Positions 39,656 through 49,652 of a DNA stretch of 64,000 bases are shown piece by piece. The notes beneath the pieces are model-generated. The model saw nothing but the letters and a program-made list of their open reading frames with translations, was not told the origin of the DNA and made no database searches. Position 1 is the stretch's first letter. Each line of letters begins with the position of its first letter. The stretch is from assembly GCF_000153285.1 (NCBI RefSeq), contig NZ_CH724168.1:1207008-1271007 (forward strand), given 5' to 3'. The position numbers and the translations under genes are program-made. The stretch comes from Synechococcus sp. WH 7805. GTDB taxonomy: Bacteria > Cyanobacteriota > Cyanobacteriia > PCC-6307 > Cyanobiaceae.

Positions 39656-42310
39656 CTAGCACTGCAGGAGTCCCAACTCCATGCGCCGTACCTGGGAGAG
39701 CGTCAGCTCATCATCCAGTCGCTCAGACAGCCAGTGGCAGAGCTGGGCAGGTTTGAGACTGCGCCCCTGTTCATCCACAGCTGCTATCAACTCCAATTGA
39801 GCTGATGACGATGAATCAGCAGCATCAATGGAGACCAAGCGCAGCGTCTTCAGCAGGACCCTGACATCACGCCGACGAGGCCGCCCCTTCTTGTCGGTGT
39901 CCTCCCAGATCAGTTCATCTTCGCGGAGCATCTCCGCAATCGCGCCCTCCCAATCAGCTTTGGAAGAATGCTCTTTGGCGGAGTGAGCACTCAGGGTGAA
40001 ACGCCAGCGACTAAACACAATCCTTTGGGAGAGGCTCGGAGAGGACACAGGAACCTCTTCTGCGGACAGAAGGCTCAACCCAGGAGGCAAGCAAGCCTGC
40101 CAGGACTCTTGAGCGACTTGTGGATCAACAGGTTCAGTGAATTCCAGATCCATCCACTCGCCCTCGGCCTCGACACCGAGAGGAAGCGCCAGTGCCAGCT
40201 GCAGGCGGGGAAGAGGATGGAATCCTCCTGTGAAGCTCACCGGCAGGCCCGATCGCCGCAGTGCTCTCTCAAACAGACGCACAAGGTCGAGATGACTCAG
40301 CAGTGCCATGGCTCCGGTTTTACTGAAGCGGAAGCGGAGCCTGCAGACACGCTCACTGGCCGGAGACCGTTGAGGCCGGGTCTCTGGGACCGCTGGAGGC
40401 CGCACCACAACGTTGTGACCCAGGTCAGGGCCACAGACACCGCAGCTGCTGCAACCATCAAAGGAGCAGTCAGGAACGACTGTGGCGGCAAGCGCATGCT
40501 GGAGATCATCAGCAAGCCACTGCTTCTCGATGCCGCTGTCGATGTGATCCCAGGGGAGTGGCTGACGGCAGAACGCCTGCAGATCGCGCCGCTCAAGCGC
40601 AGCCACAGCACTCCAGCTCCCAAGTTCCATGGCTCGATAGCGCCCCTCCAGGCCGGCTGCAGCGATGGCCCCGGTCCAGGCCTCATAGGTGCGATCAAGA
40701 GCCTCAAACCAGGCATCCATCCCTGCCCCTGCACGCCAGGCCGATTCGATCACCGGTGCCAAGCGACGGTCTCCACGGCCAACGAAATCCTCCATGGCCG
40801 AAAGGCGGACATCCGTGAAATTGAAACGCACCCCGCGCAGCCTTCTCCCTGCCTCCCGAAGCAACTGCTGACGACGCAGGAACTCCTCCGTGGAGACGCT
40901 GTGCCACTGGAATGGCGTGTGCGGTTTGGGCGTGAAGTTGCTGATCGTGATGTTGAGACTGAGGCGTCCAAGATCTCGGCAACGCTCCTGAAGCATCCGA
41001 CAGGTTTCGGCGATACCGAGCACATCCGCATCGGTCTCGCCTGGCAGCCCGATCATGAAATAGAGCTTCACTTTGCGATAACCGTTCTGCATAGCCGTGC
41101 GGATGCCCTGCAGCAGGTCTTCATCCGTAAGCCCCTTGTTCACGATGTCCCGCAGCCGCTGGGTCCCGGCCTCAGGAGCGAAGGTGAGACCGGCCTGCCT
41201 TGCACCGCCGAGGATATGAGCGATGTCCTCGTCGAAGCGGTCCACCCGCTGGCTGGGTAGCTGGAGTGTGACGTTGCGGTCGGCCAAGCGGTTGCGCAGC
41301 TCCACCCCCACCGCCGGTAGAGCGAGGTAATCGCTGCAGCTGAGAGACAGCAGCGAAAAATCGCTGTATCCGGTGCGTTCCATGCCGGTTTCAACGGCCT
41401 CAATCACAGCCTCCGGCTCAACATCCCGGGCAGGGCGCGTGAGCATCCCCGGTTGACAGAAACGGCAGCCGCGGGTGCAGCCGCGCCGAATTTCCACGGT
41501 GAGGCGGTCATGGACCGTCTCCACGTGGGGAACTAGCCCCATGGCGTAATGGGGCATCGGTGTGGCCACCCGACGCAGGACACGTGGGGGCAGCTCGGGA
41601 TCAACCGGCTGCAGGGTGACGCCGTCCTCTCCCGCCTCGTACAGGGACGGCACATAGATCCCAGGCACCTGAGCCAGATCCCGAAGCAGCTGTGAGCGGG
41701 TCAGGCCATCGGCCTTCGCCTCAGCCACCACCAGTCCGATCTCGGGGAGCAACTCCTCACCATCACCAAGGGCGATGAAATCAAAGAAAGGGGCATAGGG
41801 CTCAGGATTGCTGGTGGCTGTTGGGCCTCCCGCGAAAATCAGCGGCGGAGCTCCTGGGGCATCCAGGGGAAGATCCCCGCGGTCGCCCGCACGGATCGGC
41901 ACGCGACACAAGGCCAGCATCTCCAGGATGTTGGTGGCACCGAGCTCGTAGCTGAGACTGAATCCCAGGATGTCGAAGGCATTCAGAGGCCAGCGGCTCT
42001 CCACCCCGAACAACGCTTGCTCCTTCTCTCTTAAACGTTGCGCCAAATCGGATGCCGGCAAATAGGCCCGGTCACAGACCTGGCCTGGAACGGCATTGAG
42101 AATCGAATAGAGAATGATGTGGCCGAGATTGCTGGCTCCGACCTCATAGACCTCGGGGTAGGTGAGTGCCCAGCGGACCCGCGCTCCAGCCCAGTCTCGG
42201 GGGACAACACCCAGTTCATGGCCGATGTAGCGGGCGGGCCGGTTGATGCCCGCATCCACGAGCTCATCGAACGGGACCGTCTGGAGCGTTGTATTCAGGG
42301 AGACGGTCAA
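39656..42310 (-). CDS. B12-binding-type radical SAM protein fused to DUF2344
   Basis: An 884-residue protein matching the TIGR03960 (radical SAM) plus TIGR03936 (DUF2344) pair in one chain. The radical SAM cluster motif is [14 protein letters not shown] near residue 280, with [17 protein letters not shown] and [10 protein letters not shown] following. A second Cys group, [14 protein letters not shown] near residue 625, could bind another metal or cluster. The DUF2344 part starts near residue 650 ([23 protein letters not shown]). In Firmicutes the two are separate genes next to rng; here the fusion lies directly upstream of rne. The substrate is not known. Start is TTG 42310. Confidence 0.9.
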   Translation of the reverse strand: MTVSLNTTLQTVPFDELVDAGINRPARYIGHELGVVPRDWAGARVRWALTYPEVYEVGASNLGHIILYSILNAVPGQVCDRAYLPASDLAQRLREKEQALFGVESRWPLNAFDILGFSLSYELGATNILEMLALCRVPIRAGDRGDLPLDAPGAPPLIFAGGPTATSNPEPYAPFFDFIALGDGEELLPEIGLVVAEAKADGLTRSQLLRDLAQVPGIYVPSLYEAGEDGVTLQPVDPELPPRVLRRVATPMPHYAMGLVPHVETVHDRLTVEIRRGCTRGCRFCQPGMLTRPARDVEPEAVIEAVETGMERTGYSDFSLLSLSCSDYLALPAVGVELRNRLADRNVTLQLPSQRVDRFDEDIAHILGGARQAGLTFAPEAGTQRLRDIVNKGLTDEDLLQGIRTAMQNGYRKVKLYFMIGLPGETDADVLGIAETCRMLQERCRDLGRLSLNITISNFTPKPHTPFQWHSVSTEEFLRRQQLLREAGRRLRGVRFNFTDVRLSAMEDFVGRGDRRLAPVIESAWRAGAGMDAWFEALDRTYEAWTGAIAAAGLEGRYRAMELGSWSAVAALERRDLQAFCRQPLPWDHIDSGIEKQWLADDLQHALAATVVPDCSFDGCSSCGVCGPDLGHNVVVRPPAVPETRPQRSPASERVCRLRFRFSKTGAMALLSHLDLVRLFERALRRSGLPVSFTGGFHPLPRLQLALALPLGVEAEGEWMDLEFTEPVDPQVAQESWQACLPPGLSLLSAEEVPVSSPSLSQRIVFSRWRFTLSAHSAKEHSSKADWEGAIAEMLREDELIWEDTDKKGRPRRRDVRVLLKTLRLVSIDAADSSSSAQLELIAAVDEQGRSLKPAQLCHWLSERLDDELTLSQVRRMELGLLQC

Positions 42311-42372
42311 GACGTCCCGACCCGGCTCACTGCATCGTATGTAGCAGGATGCCCCCAGAAATCGGTTTCCCT

Positions 42373-43599
42373 GTGGTTCAGGTCAACGGCAATTACCTCA
42401 AACTCAAAGCTGGATATCTTTTCCCAGAAATTGGCCGCCGTGTGAAGGCCTTCAGTGCAGCCCATCCCGATGCCGCCCTGATCCGCCTCGGTATTGGTGA
42501 TGTGACAGAACCCCTGCCCCAGGCCTGCCGAGAAGCGATGAAAACCGCCATCGATGCGATGGGAACGACCGAAGGCTTCCATGGCTATGGACCTGAACAG
42601 GGCTACGGCTGGCTGCGTGAGGCGATCGCGACCCACGATTTCAAGGCCCGCGGCTGCGACATCAGCGCTGAAGAGATCTTCATTTCTGACGGTTCCAAAT
42701 GCGACAGCAGCAACATCCTCGACATCCTGGGCGAAGGCAACCGTGTAGCCGTCACGGATCCCGTGTATCCGGTGTATGTCGACAGCAACGTCATGGCCGG
42801 CCGCACCGGTGAAGCCGGCGATGAAGGCCGCTACGCCGGACTGACCTATTTACCAATCAGCGCCGACAACGGTTTCGCTGCTCAGATCCCCACGAATCCA
42901 GTGGATCTGATCTATTTATGCTTTCCCAACAATCCCACCGGGGCCGTTGCCACCAAAGAACAATTGAAGGCCTGGGTGGATTACGCCCGCGCCAACGAGG
43001 CTCTGATCCTGTTCGATGCGGCCTATGAGGCCTTCATTCAGGATCCAAGCCTGCCCCATTCGATCTTTGAAATCGAGGGAGCCCGTGATTGCGCGATCGA
43101 ATTCCGCTCCTTTTCCAAGAATGCCGGATTCACCGGCACCCGCTGCGCCTTCACCGTCGTGCCAAAGGGGCTGAAGGGCAAGGCAGCCAACGGTGATGCC
43201 GTGGAGCTCTGGAACCTGTGGAACCGCCGTCAAAGCACCAAGTTCAACGGCGTGAGTTACATCATTCAACGCGGTGCCGAAGCGGTGTATTCCGAAGCCG
43301 GCCAGGCCGAGGTGAAGGCTCTCGTGAGCTTCTACATGGAGAACGCCGCCATCATCCGCCGCGAGCTCAGTGCGGCGGGCCTCACGATTTATGGGGGTGA
43401 GCACGCGCCCTACGTGTGGATCAAGACTCCAGATGGCATGGACTCATGGGGCTTCTTCGACCACTTGCTCCACAAAGCCAATGTGGTGGGCACACCCGGC
43501 AGTGGCTTCGGTGCCGCGGGCGAGGGCTACTTCCGACTCTCTGCGTTCAACAGCCGGGACAACGTCGACACTGCTATGGCCAGAATCCAGGCACTCTGA
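42373..43599 (+). CDS. dapL: LL-diaminopimelate aminotransferase
   Basis: Makes LL-diaminopimelate directly from tetrahydrodipicolinate and glutamate, the lysine and peptidoglycan shortcut used by cyanobacteria and plants. 408 residues from GTG 42373 ([19 protein letters not shown], the family N-terminus); ATG 42349 with AGCAGG just before it would add 8 residues. PLP lysine lies in [13 protein letters not shown]; other fold-type I marks are [15 protein letters not shown] and [11 protein letters not shown]. The substrate-selective [11 protein letters not shown] is present. Divergent from the radical SAM gene; followed by clpS after 6 bp. Confidence 0.97.
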   Translation: MVQVNGNYLKLKAGYLFPEIGRRVKAFSAAHPDAALIRLGIGDVTEPLPQACREAMKTAIDAMGTTEGFHGYGPEQGYGWLREAIATHDFKARGCDISAEEIFISDGSKCDSSNILDILGEGNRVAVTDPVYPVYVDSNVMAGRTGEAGDEGRYAGLTYLPISADNGFAAQIPTNPVDLIYLCFPNNPTGAVATKEQLKAWVDYARANEALILFDAAYEAFIQDPSLPHSIFEIEGARDCAIEFRSFSKNAGFTGTRCAFTVVPKGLKGKAANGDAVELWNLWNRRQSTKFNGVSYIIQRGAEAVYSEAGQAEVKALVSFYMENAAIIRRELSAAGLTIYGGEHAPYVWIKTPDGMDSWGFFDHLLHKANVVGTPGSGFGAAGEGYFRLSAFNSRDNVDTAMARIQAL

Positions 43600-43605
43600 C
43601 CAGGC

Positions 43606-43965
43606 ATGTTCGGATTCGCTTTAGATTTGAGACAGCCGAGCTCGAAGGTCATGGCCGTGGAGACCCCCAGCCTCACCCCCGGAGGAGCAGCAGTCCTAGA
43701 CAAAGCCCCTGAGCGCGTGCGCAAGCAGTCGCCTCGCTACAAAGTGCTGCTCCACAATGATCCTGTGAACTCCATGGAATACGTGGTGTCCACGCTCAGG
43801 CAGGTAGTACCGCAGCTCAGTGAGCAGGACGCGATGGCGGTGATGCTCGAAGCGCACAACACCGGCGTGGGTCTTGTAATCGTGTGTGATCTCGAGCCGG
43901 CAGAGTTCTATTGCGAAACCCTGAAAGGCAAGGGGCTCACCAGTACCCTTGAACCAGACACCTGA
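43606..43965 (+). CDS. clpS: ATP-dependent Clp protease adaptor ClpS
   Basis: ClpS delivers N-degron substrates to ClpAP/ClpCP. The core YKVLLHNDPVNSMEYVVSTL carries the HND-x-x-N/S-x-M-E-Y signature of the N-end pocket, followed by a helix with MLEAHNTGVGLVIVCDLEPAE. ATG 43606 gives 119 residues with an extended N-terminal tail; ATG 43651 (MAVETPSLTP) would give 104. It follows dapL by 6 bp, so co-transcription is likely. Confidence 0.94.
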   Translation: MFGFALDLRQPSSKVMAVETPSLTPGGAAVLDKAPERVRKQSPRYKVLLHNDPVNSMEYVVSTLRQVVPQLSEQDAMAVMLEAHNTGVGLVIVCDLEPAEFYCETLKGKGLTSTLEPDT

Positions 43966-44030
43966 TCTTCAAATCCATCGTCGCGCTATGGAACGCCCTG
44001 CTTAGGGCACGACCACGTTGGGTTGCCACG

Positions 44031-44828
44031 ATGGTTTTAATCCCAGCTCTCTATGGGCTTGGATGGGTTGCTGTGCAGCCTTTGGGTCTTCTGCTCGCTG
44101 ATGACCCCACATCGTCGCGACTGTCCCTGATTGGCACTCTCGCAAGTCTGTTGCTGTTTGTGCTGGTGCTGCCGAGCTGGGTGAGGAATCGCTGGAAACA
44201 GCCTCATCCCTGGCTAACCCTTGGTCTTCGCAGTCACAGGCATGCCCCCTCGTCCGGTCGATGCCTGATCGCAGGCCTGCTGCAGTCGCTTGCACTTCTC
44301 ACCTTGATCAGCCTGTCGCTGGTGCTCGGATCCTGGGGACGCTGGCTGGGCGAACTCAACGCTGCAGATGCACTCAATGCCCTGGCACTGTGTTTCGGCG
44401 TCGGACTCGCAGAAGAACTGCTATTTCGCGGATGGCTTTTGGGTGAACTCTCTCAATTCACAGGGCCTCGCACCGCCGTCGTGTCACAGGCACTGATCTT
44501 CAGTTTGGTGCACACCCGGTTCAATCTGGGTGTTCTTCCCATGCTCGGTCTGCTGATTGGACTGACGTTGCTCGGCCTGGTCCTAGCCATTCAGAGACGA
44601 CTGAATAAAGGCTCTCTCTGGGGATGCATCGGCTTACACGGCGGACTCGTTGGCGGATGGTTCGCTCTGCAGGGAGGCTTGCTGCAGATCTCACCAAGCG
44701 CACCGCAGTGGCTCATCGGACCTGGAGGCGCCCATCCCAATCCCATTGGAGGGCTGGTGGGAATCGCAGCTCTCACCGTGCTGCTCAGTCGTCAGCTGAC
44801 GGCCTTAGCAAGAGCGCCGCGCCCCTGA
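44031..44828 (+). CDS. CPBP family intramembrane metalloprotease
   Basis: A multi-pass membrane protein (265 residues, about 7 hydrophobic segments) with the three CPBP/Abi motifs: GLAEELLFRGWLLG (EE-x3-R), SLVHTRFNLG (FxxxH-like; His present) and GLHGGLVGGW (H-x3-N/B-like position). The family includes Rce1-like proteases and bacteriocin-immunity proteins; the target here is not known. Its 3' end overlaps the convergent radical SAM gene by 37 bp. Confidence 0.85.
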   Translation: MVLIPALYGLGWVAVQPLGLLLADDPTSSRLSLIGTLASLLLFVLVLPSWVRNRWKQPHPWLTLGLRSHRHAPSSGRCLIAGLLQSLALLTLISLSLVLGSWGRWLGELNAADALNALALCFGVGLAEELLFRGWLLGELSQFTGPRTAVVSQALIFSLVHTRFNLGVLPMLGLLIGLTLLGLVLAIQRRLNKGSLWGCIGLHGGLVGGWFALQGGLLQISPSAPQWLIGPGGAHPNPIGGLVGIAALTVLLSRQLTALARAPRP

Positions 44829-46408
44829 ACCGGAGCCCGCAGGGCTTCATTGAGGCTTGAAGTGCCGTAATCGCGCTCAAGAAGATCCATCACGGTTCGT
44901 CCGAAATCCGATGGATTTAAGTCGAAGGCTTCCAAACACACCCGTCCAAAGGTGCTGCCCATGGGCTCTGGGTTCCAGAGAAGCTTTCTGGCCGTCCAGG
45001 GCATCATGCTCATCGGGTTGTAACCAGGCTTGATCAGTCCTTGATCAAATCCGTACTGCTCGAGGTGGGTGTGGGGTTGCAAGCCGATGAAGAAGATCGC
45101 AGGCTCGACTCGATCAGGGCCGAAGATGGCCTCGAGCTCACGGTGGTAAGCCACGGTCTGACGGATCGTCTCGGGACGCTCATCGATCACGTTGAACGAG
45201 TAGTTCACGGACACGTGATCCTTGAATCCCGCTTTCGCGAGCATCCTGCAACTATCGAGAACAGTGCGGAGGTTGTAGCCCATGCGCATTTTGCGCACGA
45301 GCTCCTGGGAGCCTGATGTGATGCCGATTTCGAAATAGCTCATGCCCGTGTCCACCATCAGCTGAGCCAACTCGGGGTCAAGGTTGTCGGCACGGATGTA
45401 AGCAGCCCAGCGAATGCCAGTGAGACCTTCGGCCTTGATCGCCCGCAGCAGTTCCTTGGCATCTTCGATGTAACGCCGTGCCGGAATGAATTGAGCGTCG
45501 GTAAACCAAAAACCTCGCACTCCGCGGTCGTAAAGCTGGCGCATTTCCTTCACCACTTCGTCCACCGGATTGAGGCGCACCTGCTTGCCCTCCACCACCG
45601 TGTAAACGCAGTAGCAGCAGTTGTGGGGACAGCCGCGCTTGGTTTGAACCCCGACGTAGAAGTCACCGCCTTCGAGGTACCAGTCGAGCTGTGGCCAGAT
45701 CGAGGCGATGTAGTCGTAATCGCAGGCTGTTTTCGGGCGGCTTTCCGGTTGTTCGTGAATCAGACCGGCACGCGGCGGAGCTCCCACAACGAAGCAGCGT
45801 TCGCCTTCGAGACTCTGGCCCTTCAGAAGTTTCTCAAGCAGGGGTTCACCCTCTCCAATGGAGACGATGGTTCCCTTTGGCAGGGAGCGACCAAGTTGCT
45901 CATAAAACACACTCACGGCTCCACCGCCAAGGACGGCTCTGGCTTGAGGCTGATAACGACGCGCACGATGCAGCCCCTGTTTCACAAGCAACTGATTGCG
46001 ACGCAGCTCGCCGTAGTGACTGGTCATCAAACGCAGACCACCAAGAGCACCATGGAGGCGTTTCACGGGATTCCGCGAATAGAACACCTCGAAGGAGTTC
46101 TGAAGGGGATTTCCCCCTCGGCCATCCACCGGCGCGTAGATCTGAATGTCTCGCCAGGAGAACACCAGAAGAGTGGGCTGAAACTGATCAATCGTGATCC
46201 GAAGAACACGATGAACGTCCAAAACCGGCAAGGCGGCCAGGTCGAGAATGCGTTGAGGCAATCCTGGAAAACATTTATGGAGATGGTCTGCCAGGTAGAT
46301 CGGACCGATCGGGAAGATCGGGTTGCAAGGAAGTCGCACCAACAACACCCGCTCTCCCGCGGCGAGGCCCGAGGCTGAGAGCGGTGACGGCTGCGAGAAA
46401 TCGTCCAT
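44792..46408 (-). CDS. B12-binding radical SAM protein opposite psbA
   Basis: A protein of about 538 residues from ATG 46408 (GTG 46429 would add 7). The N-terminal third is a cobalamin-binding-like Rossmann domain (ERVLLVRLPCNPIFPIGPIYLA, RAVLGGGAVSVF, IVSIGEGEPLLEKLL). The radical SAM motif is TKRGCPHNCCYCVY (CxxxCxxC), followed by GFWFTDAQFIPARRYI and EIGITSGSQELVRKMRMGY. The classic His for B12 ligation (DxHxxG) is not evident. Reaction unknown; a tailoring step on lipid or pigment is possible. It is divergent from psbA across 174 bp. Confidence 0.85.
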   Translation of the reverse strand: MDDFSQPSPLSASGLAAGERVLLVRLPCNPIFPIGPIYLADHLHKCFPGLPQRILDLAALPVLDVHRVLRITIDQFQPTLLVFSWRDIQIYAPVDGRGGNPLQNSFEVFYSRNPVKRLHGALGGLRLMTSHYGELRRNQLLVKQGLHRARRYQPQARAVLGGGAVSVFYEQLGRSLPKGTIVSIGEGEPLLEKLLKGQSLEGERCFVVGAPPRAGLIHEQPESRPKTACDYDYIASIWPQLDWYLEGGDFYVGVQTKRGCPHNCCYCVYTVVEGKQVRLNPVDEVVKEMRQLYDRGVRGFWFTDAQFIPARRYIEDAKELLRAIKAEGLTGIRWAAYIRADNLDPELAQLMVDTGMSYFEIGITSGSQELVRKMRMGYNLRTVLDSCRMLAKAGFKDHVSVNYSFNVIDERPETIRQTVAYHRELEAIFGPDRVEPAIFFIGLQPHTHLEQYGFDQGLIKPGYNPMSMMPWTARKLLWNPEPMGSTFGRVCLEAFDLNPSDFGRTVMDLLERDYGTSSLNEALRAPVQGRGALAKAVS

Positions 46409-46429
46409 GGATCGGACGCTAACAAGCAC

Positions 46430-46582
46430 TCCCCAGATGGCGGGACGGGCTGGAGCTCAACGCTTCTTCACAACGACTTCATAAAGCAATGGATATTTTT
46501 CGCAATGTTGCTTTACACTCCGGGCTGGCAGGGCATTCCTGCCCTTCCGTAACCGCTCTTCGGAGCCTTCTTTTCCGTACTC
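46430..46582 (+). promoter_or_regulatory. psbA promoter and leader region
   Basis: The intergenic stretch before psbA contains an AT-rich part (46482-46520) with a possible -10 TACACT at 46514-46519 and no clear -35. The leader has a small stem GGCAGG/CCTGCC (46527-46543). Light-responsive psbA promoters with short leaders are usual; the exact transcription start cannot be fixed from sequence alone. Confidence 0.4.
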
Positions 46583-47662
46583 ATGACCACCACCATTCAG
46601 CAGCGCTCCGGCGCCAATGGCTGGCAGTCCTTCTGCGAGTGGGTCACCTCCACCAACAACCGCCTGTATGTGGGCTGGTTCGGTGTGCTGATGATCCCCA
46701 CCCTGCTGGCTGCCACCACCTGCTTCATCGTTGCCTTCATCGCAGCGCCCCCCGTCGACATCGACGGCATCCGTGAGCCCGTCGCCGGCTCCCTGATCTA
46801 CGGAAACAACATCATCTCTGGTGCTGTTGTTCCTTCCTCGAACGCCATCGGCCTGCACTTCTATCCCATCTGGGAAGCTGCTTCTCTCGATGAGTGGCTG
46901 TACAACGGCGGTCCTTACCAGCTGGTTGTCTTCCACTTCCTGATCGGCATCTTCTGCTACATGGGTCGCGAGTGGGAACTTTCCTACCGCCTCGGCATGC
47001 GCCCCTGGATCTGCGTTGCTTACAGCGCACCTGTGGCTGCTGCCTCCGCCGTGTTCCTGGTGTACCCCTTCGGTCAGGGTTCCTTCTCTGACGGCATGCC
47101 CCTCGGCATCTCCGGCACCTTCAACTTCATGCTGGTGTTCCAGGCAGAGCACAACATCCTGATGCACCCCTTCCACATGATGGGCGTCGCAGGTGTGTTC
47201 GGTGGCTCCCTGTTCTCCGCCATGCACGGTTCACTGGTGACCTCCTCCCTGGTGCGTGAAACCACCGAGAGCGAGTCCCAGAACTACGGCTACAAGTTCG
47301 GCCAAGAGGAAGAGACCTACAACATCGTGGCTGCCCACGGTTACTTCGGTCGCCTGATCTTCCAATACGCCTCCTTCAACAACAGCCGCAGCCTTCACTT
47401 CTTCCTGGCTGCCTGGCCTGTGGTCGGCATCTGGTTCACTGCCCTGGGCGTCAGCACCATGGCGTTCAACCTGAACGGTTTCAACTTCAACCAGTCCATC
47501 CTTGATGGTCAGGGCCGCGTCCTGAACACCTGGGCTGATGTGCTGAACCGCGCCAACCTCGGCATGGAAGTGATGCACGAGCGCAACGCTCACAACTTCC
47601 CCCTCGACCTGGCTGCTGCTGAGTCCACTCCTGTGGCTCTGCAAGCTCCCGCCATCGGCTGA
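46583..47662 (+). CDS. psbA: Photosystem II D1 protein, Glu130 (D1:2) form
   Basis: D1 binds P680, pheophytin, QB and most Mn-cluster ligands in the thylakoid membrane. 359 residues, five membrane helices. Residue 130 counts as Glu ([12 protein letters not shown]), the form called D1:2 in Synechococcus, which is linked with high-light or stress expression; low-light D1:1 has Gln here. The C-terminal extension [15 protein letters not shown] after Ala344 is the part removed by CtpA. A strong terminator follows at 47709-47740. Further psbA copies are expected elsewhere in such genomes. Confidence 0.99.
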   Translation: MTTTIQQRSGANGWQSFCEWVTSTNNRLYVGWFGVLMIPTLLAATTCFIVAFIAAPPVDIDGIREPVAGSLIYGNNIISGAVVPSSNAIGLHFYPIWEAASLDEWLYNGGPYQLVVFHFLIGIFCYMGREWELSYRLGMRPWICVAYSAPVAAASAVFLVYPFGQGSFSDGMPLGISGTFNFMLVFQAEHNILMHPFHMMGVAGVFGGSLFSAMHGSLVTSSLVRETTESESQNYGYKFGQEEETYNIVAAHGYFGRLIFQYASFNNSRSLHFFLAAWPVVGIWFTALGVSTMAFNLNGFNFNQSILDGQGRVLNTWADVLNRANLGMEVMHERNAHNFPLDLAAAESTPVALQAPAIG

Positions 47663-47708
47663 GGCTGAAGTCTCTTAACCCAAAGATTCAGCGTCAGTTG
47701 AATCGGAA

Positions 47709-47740
47709 AGCCCTCACCTCACGGTGGGGGCTTTTTGTTT
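47709..47740 (+). terminator. Terminator of psbA
   Basis: A 10-bp stem AGCCCTCACC/GGTGGGGGCT (one G-T pair) with a 4-nt loop, followed by TTTTGTTTT. It lies 47 bp past the psbA stop, so the monocistronic psbA mRNA ends here. Confidence 0.92.
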
Positions 47741-47798
47741 TGGGCTGAAATCCATTCACTTAACCTGCTTCACCTTTCACACTTCGCGTCCATCGACC

Positions 47799-48674
47799 TT
47801 GATCGAACTCATTCTTTCGGTCGGCCTGGCTTTCATCATGCTGAGCCTCGGTCTATCCCTTCAACCGGCGGATTTCAGCAGGGCTCTTGGCCAGCCGCGC
47901 GCCCTAATGGGAGGAGCATTAGCTCAGCTCATTCTTCTGCCTCTTGTGGCCTTCGGTCTACTGAGCTTGTCAGGACTGGATGGCGACCTTGCCCTGGGGA
48001 TCATGATCCTGAGCTGCTGTCCGGGAGGAATCACCTCCAATGTGATGACGAGGCTCTCCCGCGGAGATGTGGCACTGTCCATCTCTTACACAGCCCTGGC
48101 CAGTCTGGTGACAGCGTTCACCTTGCCGGTGGTTCTCAGTCTCACAGCACCGTTTTTGCTTCCGAGCCAAACACTCGAGCTGTCTATCCTTCCTCTCAGT
48201 CTCAAGGTGTTTTCCATCTCCACCGTGCCGGTGGTGATCGGGGTATGGACCGCTCAGCAGGCACCTGGCTTCTGCGAACGCAATAGACAAAAGGCGGAAC
48301 GGCTCGCCAATCTGTTGTTCGTTCTGATCGTGGCTGGCACGCTGATCAGCCAATGGTCCGTGTTTACGAGCAACCTGAAGTCGATTGGCCCAACTCTTTT
48401 GGCCCTGAATTTGTTGATGCTGGCCATTGGACTGAGCCTCGGCAAACTGCTGCAGATGTCGACTGAACAGACCACAAGCTTGTCCATTGAAGCGGGATTT
48501 CAAAACGGCACCGTGGGCATCGTCGTGGGATCGTTGCTCGGGCCAGACCTGATGCAAAGCCAGCTCAACAGCTTCAGCCTTCCGTCTGCTGTTTACGGCG
48601 TTCTGATGACAGTCACCATTCTTCCCTTCATTGCGTGGAGACGAAGCATCAAGCCCATGACAACACAACCCTGA
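47799..48674 (+). CDS. Bile acid:sodium symporter (BASS/SBF) family transporter
   Basis: A membrane carrier with about 9-10 hydrophobic segments. Family marks are IMILSCCPGGITSNVMTRLS (the crossover motif with CPGG-x-x-SN) and EAGFQNGTVGIVVGSLL (second motif). Members in cyanobacteria and plastids carry pyruvate, glycolate or other organic anions with sodium; the substrate here is not known. TTG 47799 (IELILSVGLAFIMLSLGL) is preferred, because a GTG at 47724 lies inside the psbA terminator. About 291 residues. Confidence 0.85.
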   Translation: MIELILSVGLAFIMLSLGLSLQPADFSRALGQPRALMGGALAQLILLPLVAFGLLSLSGLDGDLALGIMILSCCPGGITSNVMTRLSRGDVALSISYTALASLVTAFTLPVVLSLTAPFLLPSQTLELSILPLSLKVFSISTVPVVIGVWTAQQAPGFCERNRQKAERLANLLFVLIVAGTLISQWSVFTSNLKSIGPTLLALNLLMLAIGLSLGKLLQMSTEQTTSLSIEAGFQNGTVGIVVGSLLGPDLMQSQLNSFSLPSAVYGVLMTVTILPFIAWRRSIKPMTTQP

Positions 48675-48683
48675 GGCTGGATA

Positions 48684-49652
48684 TCACCCAGTGGCGATCT
48701 GCCCTGTGGTCCAGTAGCGAACGCGTGCGGGATGGGTGTCGAGGTATTCGTCGACAGCGATCTCAGCTGACCGGTCATTGGCCTTAAGCAGCAGGTCTGA
48801 CATCTCCTGATCCGGGAGATGGAAACGGGTCAAGAAGTCGGCGAGATCGGGAGCATCCAAATCAAGACTGGGCCGACCCAGCGCGTGAATCCGCTCAATG
48901 CCACCAAAAACACGCTTCGGGTCTTCGAGAAAGCGCAACTTGTAGCGGGCGAACATCCAATGCGGCATCCAGCTGGTGACAATCACCCATTGCTCTCGGC
49001 GAATGGCCTGGTCAAGCACCGCCGTCATCGCCGCACTGCTCGACGCCACCAAGTCCAGGTCATTGAGTTGGTAGCTCTTGAGCGCCTCTGCAGACGCCTG
49101 ATTCAACCCTGAACCGGGATCGATCCCCTGCACGCGGTTCTGAAAACGAGCGGCCAGAGCAGGGTCCCGCAACTGCTGGATCGACGAGAGCTCAGCCTTC
49201 GGGATGTAGTCGGGAACCACCCAACCCAGACGGCCGGAATACATCGACCCGAAATCGAGCACGCGGTCGCGCACCCGTTGCCAGTAGTCACGATGGGTCA
49301 GTGGCAACCAGGCCATCAGCATCATGTCGAGATCGCCGCGAGCAACTGAGGCGTATTGAATGCCGATGTCGGCGAGAACTCTCTCCACCTCGATGTTGTA
49401 GGCCTGCTGAATCACCTTCTGAGCGATCAGGCTGATGACCTCGGCATCAGCCCAGGGAGACCAACCCAGTCGTAGAGGAGATCCAGTTAATGCCGAGGTG
49501 GGTTGCGGTGTACGTCCAGTCTCCGGACCTGCCACCTGGGACGTCCGAGCAGAAGGTTGACTGAGATTGACCAAGCTGGCCATCGAAGCCCCAGCAAGCC
49601 CCAGGCCTCCAAGCAACACCGCGCGTCGACGGATGCGGTTGTTATCACTCAT
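48684..49652 (-). CDS. proX: Glycine betaine/proline ABC transporter substrate-binding protein
   Basis: A periplasmic binding protein of the OpuAC type. ATG 49652 starts MSDNNRIRRRAVLLGGLGLAGAS, a twin-arginine-like or Sec signal with a hydrophobic core. The mature part has LRLGWSPWADAEVISLIAQ and DIGIQYASVARGDLDMMLMAWLPLTH, where Trp and Tyr residues normally form the aromatic cage for quaternary amines. Its ATGA overlaps the permease stop. Last gene of proVWX. Confidence 0.92.
   Translation of the reverse strand: MSDNNRIRRRAVLLGGLGLAGASMASLVNLSQPSARTSQVAGPETGRTPQPTSALTGSPLRLGWSPWADAEVISLIAQKVIQQAYNIEVERVLADIGIQYASVARGDLDMMLMAWLPLTHRDYWQRVRDRVLDFGSMYSGRLGWVVPDYIPKAELSSIQQLRDPALAARFQNRVQGIDPGSGLNQASAEALKSYQLNDLDLVASSSAAMTAVLDQAIRREQWVIVTSWMPHWMFARYKLRFLEDPKRVFGGIERIHALGRPSLDLDAPDLADFLTRFHLPDQEMSDLLLKANDRSAEIAVDEYLDTHPARVRYWTTGQIATG

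Noticed and set aside
39968-41260. 430-codon open frame antisense to the radical SAM-DUF2344 gene
   Set aside because: Fully contained in a well-supported gene on the other strand; composition is that of a shadow frame.
46457-47227. 256-codon open frame antisense to psbA
   Set aside because: Shadow of the codon-biased psbA gene; Gly/His/Glu-rich translation without motifs.
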